From JBQTJN01 sp052387095 (lineage in GTDB: Bacteria > Pseudomonadota > Alphaproteobacteria > Micavibrionales > Micavibrionaceae), in NCBI GenBank assembly GCA_052387095.1, contig JBQTJN010000043.1:1-46307 (forward strand): a stretch of 46,307 nt of DNA. The letters run 5' to 3'. Each line of letters starts with the position of its first letter. Positions within the stretch are counted from its first letter, which is position 1. The notes under the pieces were generated by a model, which worked only from the letters and a program-made list of their open reading frames with translations, searched no databases and had not been told where the DNA came from. The position numbers were made by a program, and so were the translations under genes. This document shows, piece by piece, positions 42,345-46,307 of the stretch.

Positions 42345-44221
42345 AGCCAGCGTTTCTGCCATGAGAGCAGCATCAGCGCAACCCACATTCTCTGGCCGTG
42401 ATTCGCCGTGCCGTTCAGGTGCTGCTGCCAGGTCCGCAGGATCATGTCGCGGTTGAGAAGCCCTTCATCCATTTCGTTAAACAAAGTCGCAGCCCAATCC
42501 TTCAGCGGTCCGCGCAGCCACGCATCAACTGGCACAGAAAAACCCTGCTTCGGCCGCTCGAACAGGCCTGCCGGCACATGCCGTGCCAGCACCTGCCGCA
42601 GCAGCCACTTGCCGCGCCCCTGTCGGATTTTATAACGCTCCGGCAGACGCCACACATATTCATAGATTTTTTTATCGAGCAGCGGTGCGCGGCATTCGAG
42701 CGAGACCGCCATGCTGGCGCGGTCAACCTTCACCAGCACATTGTCAGGCAGATACGAAAGCGCATCACGGTACATCATCTCTTCCGCAAAACTCATGCGC
42801 TCGGGCGGTTCGAACCCGGGATCGATAACCCGCGCCGTCGGAACATCCCACTGCGTCAGAAGACGTTCATACATTTCCCCCCGGTTGCGCGCGGGCATTG
42901 CGTCGATCAGTTTCTGCATATGTATAGAACTTATGCCAAGGCGTCCCGGTGAAAATCCGCCGAGGAGATCTGCGCTTAAATCACGCATAAATCCCGGCAT
43001 GAAGCGCGTGACATTCCACAATTTCGGCCCTGCCACGTGACGGTTATAACCACCCAGCATTTCATCTCCGCCATCGCCGCTCAGCGCCACCGTCACGTCT
43101 TTGCGTGCAAATTCCGAAATAAGACAAGTGGGAATCGCGGAGATATCGGCAAAAGGCTCATCGTAAATATCCGGCAGCTTCGGAATCACGTTCAGCGCAT
43201 CCTGCCCGCTCAAAAACAGCGCATGGTGATCCGCGCCCAAATGCGCGGCAATGGTAGCGGCGTGTCCGGCCTCATTGAAGTCTGCCTCGTTAAATCCGAT
43301 CGTGTAGGTTTTGACGGAGCCCGGAGAAATCTTCTGCATCAGCGCAACCACGGTTGAGCTGTCAATTCCGCCCGATAAAAACGCACCGAGCGGCACATCG
43401 GAAATCAGACGCTCCTGCACGCAGGCCGAGAGCAGCGCTTCAAACTCATCGATGATCTCTTCTTCCGAAGCCTCGACCATAGAATGCCGCGCATCCTCCG
43501 CCACCCGTGCATGGTGCCAGTACGGATCCATAAGGGGCTGCAGATCTTCACCCGCCGCCACCTGTGCCGGGCGCAATGTCATGCGGTGGCCGGGCTTGAG
43601 TGTCCATACATTTTTGTAAATGCAATGCGGCGCAGGGACGTAGCCATAGCGCATATAAAGCGCCACCGTATCCGGGTCGATCTGCGCTTTAAAATCCGGG
43701 TGCGCATGCAGCGCTTTAAGCTCGGAGCCGAACACCAGGGTGGATCCCGCCCACCCGATATAGAGCGGCTTCTTCCCCAGCCGGTCGCGGATCAGGTGCA
43801 CTTCACGTTCCTTGCGGTCCCACAGCGCAATCGCGAACATGCCGTTGATTTTCTGCAAGGTGCGGTTGAGTCCCCACTGCTCGACAGCGGCCAGGAAAAT
43901 CTCCGTGTCGCTGCGCCCGCGGAATTTTATGCCCGCACCCTCCAGCTCTTTTTTTAAATCCAGGTAATTATAAAACTCGCCGTTATAAATAATGACATAG
44001 CGCCCGCTGGCGGAACGCATCGGCTGGTGCCCTTCCGGCGACAGGTCGATAATCGACAACCGCCGGTGCGCCAGCGCAATGGGTGCTTCGGAATCCTGCC
44101 ATACCGCACCGTGATCGGGTCCGCGATGGCGTAAGGAGTCGGACATGGCCACCGCAATGCTTTTCAGCGCCGCCGGACCATCCCCGAATTTTTTTTGATA
44201 AAGGCCTGTAAAACCGCACAT
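42341..44221 (-). CDS. asnB: Asparagine synthase (glutamine-hydrolysing)
   Basis: 626 residues. Class II glutaminase domain with Cys2 (MCGFTGLYQ), RGPDHG, RRLSIIDLSPEGHQPM, and YNGEFYN. The synthetase domain (about 235-600) has the ATP pyrophosphatase loop LSGGIDSSTVVALM and SGDGGDEMLGGYNRH. Many such proteins in polysaccharide clusters amidate sugar carboxylates rather than make asparagine; the coupled glycosyltransferase favours that here. AGGG lies before the ATG. Confidence 0.93.
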   Translation of the reverse strand: MCGFTGLYQKKFGDGPAALKSIAVAMSDSLRHRGPDHGAVWQDSEAPIALAHRRLSIIDLSPEGHQPMRSASGRYVIIYNGEFYNYLDLKKELEGAGIKFRGRSDTEIFLAAVEQWGLNRTLQKINGMFAIALWDRKEREVHLIRDRLGKKPLYIGWAGSTLVFGSELKALHAHPDFKAQIDPDTVALYMRYGYVPAPHCIYKNVWTLKPGHRMTLRPAQVAAGEDLQPLMDPYWHHARVAEDARHSMVEASEEEIIDEFEALLSACVQERLISDVPLGAFLSGGIDSSTVVALMQKISPGSVKTYTIGFNEADFNEAGHAATIAAHLGADHHALFLSGQDALNVIPKLPDIYDEPFADISAIPTCLISEFARKDVTVALSGDGGDEMLGGYNRHVAGPKLWNVTRFMPGFMRDLSADLLGGFSPGRLGISSIHMQKLIDAMPARNRGEMYERLLTQWDVPTARVIDPGFEPPERMSFAEEMMYRDALSYLPDNVLVKVDRASMAVSLECRAPLLDKKIYEYVWRLPERYKIRQGRGKWLLRQVLARHVPAGLFERPKQGFSVPVDAWLRGPLKDWAATLFNEMDEGLLNRDMILRTWQQHLNGTANHGQRMWVALMLLSWQKRWL

Positions 44222-44244
44222 AATAACCCTAAATCATTCACCAT

Positions 44245-44437
44245 CGTCATCCCGTTGGCGTCATGAGCGAAGCGAATGACTCGCACGAACGGGATCCGGG
44301 AAAGTTCAGCCGCGCAAAGCAAACCGCAGGTTTGTTTGCTTTTTTAAAAGCGAATAAGGCCTTTGGCCTTGCTTCGCGCGGCTGGCTTATGGATCCCCGC
44401 CGTTTGAATTTTGCTGCGCAAAATCGCGGGGATGACG
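44245..44437. repeat. Composite palindromic intergenic element
   Basis: CGTCATCCC (44245-44253) and GGGATGACG (44429-44437) are inverted arms. They enclose several smaller hairpins: CCCGTT...AACGGG, GGATCC-containing arms, and a GCAAAC/GTTTGC stem followed by T-runs. It fills most of the gap between asnB and the next gene. Confidence 0.55.
44314..44344 (+). repeat. 31-bp repeat, copy 1 (inverted to copy 2)
   Basis: This stretch, beginning GCAAAGCAAACC and ending TTTGCTTTTT, is the exact reverse complement of 45142-45172. It can itself form a hairpin and ends in a T-run, so it may act as a terminator. Confidence 0.75.
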
Positions 44438-44490
44438 ATTACATCGTCATCTGCTAGAATGGTTATACAGGAATAGAAGGGTGTAGCGCC

Positions 44491-45078
44491 ATGGATATTG
44501 ATCTGCTTTTTACCAGGGCCGGTGAGGCCGGGCTGATCTCCAGCGAGAATTTGGTCAAGAAGGCCGCCGGCGCCGTGCTGGATACGAAAACCGGCCTGAT
44601 GACGCTGGAATATGTCGACTCTGATTATATGGAGCTGAACATCTCGATCGACCCGGATTTTTTCGGAATGCTTGATGCCAACCCGCATATCCATATCGGC
44701 GCGGTCAAGAACGGCAATATTGCGCAGGCCTACCAGGTGCCACTGATGTTTCTCGATGATCCCTATCGCGGTCAGGCGATGATGAGCATGCCGCCGGAAA
44801 ATTACGCGCTGCAGTCTTTTAATATCTTCGTCAGGCGCTGCAATACCGGCCAGCCCGTGCACCGTGACGATCTCGCGAATGAAGGCACGATGGGATGTAT
44901 TCTCGGCGATGCTGCGCCATCCAGCCTGCAATTCGCACCGCATCTCGCGCGCCGCCACGCGATGGAAATGGCGCCGAAGTCCGCGCCGCATCACGCTCCG
45001 CGTATGAGCGGTCCCGGTCTCGGCAGTTCAGGCGGCGGCGGTTCGGTTTATAAAAAACCGACCGACACCAAGGAATAA
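44491..45078 (+). CDS. Unknown protein with disordered C-terminal tail
   Basis: 195 residues, not recognised. The N-terminal 150 residues look folded and beta/alpha (VLDTKTGLMTLEYVDSDYMELNISIDPDFFGMLD, then HIHIGAVKNGNIAQAYQVPLMFLDD). The tail is His-, Pro- and Gly-rich with SSGGGGS. No signal peptide. AAGGGTG precedes the ATG by about nine bases; the 47-codon gene on the other strand has the same AAGGGTGT word. It is flanked by inverted copies of a 31-bp repeat. Codon use matches the core. Confidence 0.6.
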   Translation: MDIDLLFTRAGEAGLISSENLVKKAAGAVLDTKTGLMTLEYVDSDYMELNISIDPDFFGMLDANPHIHIGAVKNGNIAQAYQVPLMFLDDPYRGQAMMSMPPENYALQSFNIFVRRCNTGQPVHRDDLANEGTMGCILGDAAPSSLQFAPHLARRHAMEMAPKSAPHHAPRMSGPGLGSSGGGGSVYKKPTDTKE

Positions 45079-45141
45079 ATTTAAAACAAGCACAAATGAA
45101 AAACGGGTCGCGAAGCAACGCCAAAGGCGTTGTTCGCCTTT

Positions 45142-45172
45142 AAAAAGCAAACAAACCTGCGGTTTGCTTTGC
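45142..45172 (-). repeat. 31-bp repeat, copy 2
   Basis: Exact reverse complement of 44314-44344. Just before it, AAAGGCG and CGCCTTT (about 45123-45141) form another stem. Together they lie after the 195-residue gene and after the 47-codon gene, where they could terminate both. Confidence 0.75.
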
Positions 45173-45205
45173 AGGCCCGCTCTCCCCCAAAGTCCCAAAA
45201 AATTC

Positions 45206-45349
45206 TTATAGATTCAGGAGAGGGTCACTTTTATTTTCAATGATCATCTTCAGGAAATTCTCATTCTGGTTGAGCGGCTCAAAACCTGATTGTACGTTGA
45301 AGTTCATGTTCAACCCTTTTAATCCGTCAAGTTTGTTATCAGAAGACAT
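45206..45349 (-). CDS. Small protein of 47 residues, unknown
   Basis: An ATG at 45349 with AAGGGTG six bases upstream opens a 47-codon frame ending TAA at 45206. The product is MSSDNKLDGLKGLNMNFNV followed by QSGFEPLNQNENFLKMIIEN and KSDPLLNL. It is soluble, Asn- and Leu-rich, without signal or membrane features, and resembles a short regulatory or adaptor peptide. It lies 56 bases upstream of the mltG stop-side gap, on the same strand as mltG. Coding is supported by start, SD and even codon use only. Confidence 0.5.
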   Translation of the reverse strand: MSSDNKLDGLKGLNMNFNVQSGFEPLNQNENFLKMIIENKSDPLLNL

Positions 45350-45404
45350 ACGCACACCCTTGGAGTTTTTTCTTATGCCTCCAAGTCTATGCCCGAAAGG
45401 TTAA

Positions 45405-46307
45405 TTATTTCTTACTGCGAATGGAGCGCCATTTTTTGACGTTTTCTTCATGGTCTTTCAACGACTTGGCGAAGACATGACCGCCCGTACCGTCGGCCAC
45501 GAAATAAAGAAATTCATGGATTTCCGGGTGTAAAACCACCTCGATGGAGGCAGCCCCCGGGTTGGCAATCGGCCCGGGCGGCAGGCCGGCATGCAGGTAT
45601 GTATTATAAGGTGTATCAACTTCCAGATCTTTCGACAGCAAACGCCGCCCCAGCGGCCCTTTGCCCTTATTCTCATGCTTGCCCTTTGTAATCCCGTAAA
45701 TCACTGTCGGGTCGGTCTGCAGCTTCATGCCCGCCTTAAGGCGATTGATGAAAACGCCGGCAACACGTTTGCGCTCTTCCGGTTTCGCGGTTTCTTTTTC
45801 AACAATAGAAGCCAGCGTGACGAGCTCTGCTTCTGACGTGATGGGTAAGCCCGCATCGCGGCCGGCCCACATTTGCGCAATCAAATCTTTCATATCTTTT
45901 TGCATACGCGATATCACATCGATCTTGGTGTCGGTACGACGGTAATCATAGGTGCCAGGCAGGATCGTGCCTTCATCCGGCACCTTTGTGATCTCGCCCG
46001 GTAATTCGGCAACATTCTTCAGAAGTTCCGTGATTTCATAGCTGGTCAGGCCTTCCGGAATCGTCACGCGCCGCTCTACCACCTCGCCCTTGCGGATTTT
46101 TTCCATCGCGTCGCGCGCGCTCGCATGTACAGGAAATTCGTATTCTCCGGCCTTCAGGTCGCTTTGCGCCTTCAGCACGCGCGTGCCGATCACAAACACC
46201 CACGGATCCTGGATGACAGTATTGTTTTTTAGATTCTGAGCGATTGACTTAAGCGACGATCCGCGCGGAAGTTCGATCGTAGCCGTGGCCGGAAGCGGCC
46301 CCGGCGC
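45405..46307 (-). CDS. mltG: Endolytic murein transglycosylase MltG (5' truncated)
   Basis: The frame runs in from the right edge, so the true start and the N-terminal membrane anchor are outside. 300 residues are visible. The LysM-like part holds ATIELPRGSSLKSIAQNLKNNTVI and LKAGEYEFPVHASARDAMEKIRKGEV. The catalytic part shows VTLASIVEKETA with the catalytic Glu, RVAGVFINRLKAGMKLQTDPTVIYGI, and YNTYLHAGLPPGPIANPGAASIEVVLHP. MltG cuts nascent peptidoglycan glycan strands and sets their length. An internal GTG at 46197 should not be taken as the start. Confidence 0.95.
   Translation of the reverse strand, partial: APGPLPATATIELPRGSSLKSIAQNLKNNTVIQDPWVFVIGTRVLKAQSDLKAGEYEFPVHASARDAMEKIRKGEVVERRVTIPEGLTSYEITELLKNVAELPGEITKVPDEGTILPGTYDYRRTDTKIDVISRMQKDMKDLIAQMWAGRDAGLPITSEAELVTLASIVEKETAKPEERKRVAGVFINRLKAGMKLQTDPTVIYGITKGKHENKGKGPLGRRLLSKDLEVDTPYNTYLHAGLPPGPIANPGAASIEVVLHPEIHEFLYFVADGTGGHVFAKSLKDHEENVKKWRSIRSKK

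Overview
The window is a piece of alphaproteobacterial chromosome with an integrated foreign element at its left end. A GcrA-type cell-cycle regulator, the acpS-lepB-rnc-era cluster next to a RelA/SpoT homologue, and a mitochondrial-processing-peptidase-like M16 protease indicate Alphaproteobacteria. I cannot name the genus from sequence alone; a Micavibrio-like or Rhodospirillales-like lineage is a guess. The core is moderately GC-rich, with tightly packed genes that often overlap as ATGA. The left 14.3 kb is visibly AT-rich.

Element, 1 to about 14351. It sits against the 3' end of a tRNA-Gly(GCC) gene, with a tyrosine integrase immediately inside. Its other end lies beyond position 1. Cargo from left to right: a protein with palm-like motifs of family A DNA polymerases, behind an unusual hairpin-bridged ribosome binding site; a lipoprotein divergent from a small XRE repressor with a palindromic operator; a three-gene operon of a PD-(D/E)XK-nuclease-like protein and two small paralogues; a divergent HEPN protein with an R-x4-H motif; a GIY-YIG nuclease; a helical-repeat protein; and, divergent from it, an 1822-residue protein. 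That giant protein has a long helical-repeat N-terminal part, a Cys-Cys/Ser-Trp-x-Trp module, and a C-terminal region that reads like a glutamine synthetase (amidoligase) catalytic fold. The giant protein, its neighbour and the nuclease operon are the best candidates for undescribed, probably conflict-related, systems.

Core, 14351 to 46307. Two orphan small genes are followed by an aminoacyl-tRNA deacylase, a thioredoxin-TPR co-chaperone, a Lon-N-domain protein and Trm112. Next come a family 5 uracil-DNA glycosylase, a NYN nuclease, rpoZ, a repeat-containing orphan, the (p)ppGpp synthetase/hydrolase, apt, and a DUF2062-acpS-lepB-rnc-era operon. These are followed by gcrA, a double cold-shock protein, an acyl-CoA synthetase, the rpmI-rplT operon, and pheS-GNAT-pheT-GNAT. 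Then lie pdxS-methyltransferase-pdxT-thrC-M16 protease, yqgE, and asnB with a glycosyltransferase. The window ends with two orphan genes (one of 47 codons) and a 5'-truncated mltG. Vitamin B6 synthesis uses PdxS/PdxT, and pdxJ is absent from the place next to acpS where many alphaproteobacteria carry it. Several intergenic gaps hold palindromic dispersed repeats of at least two families.
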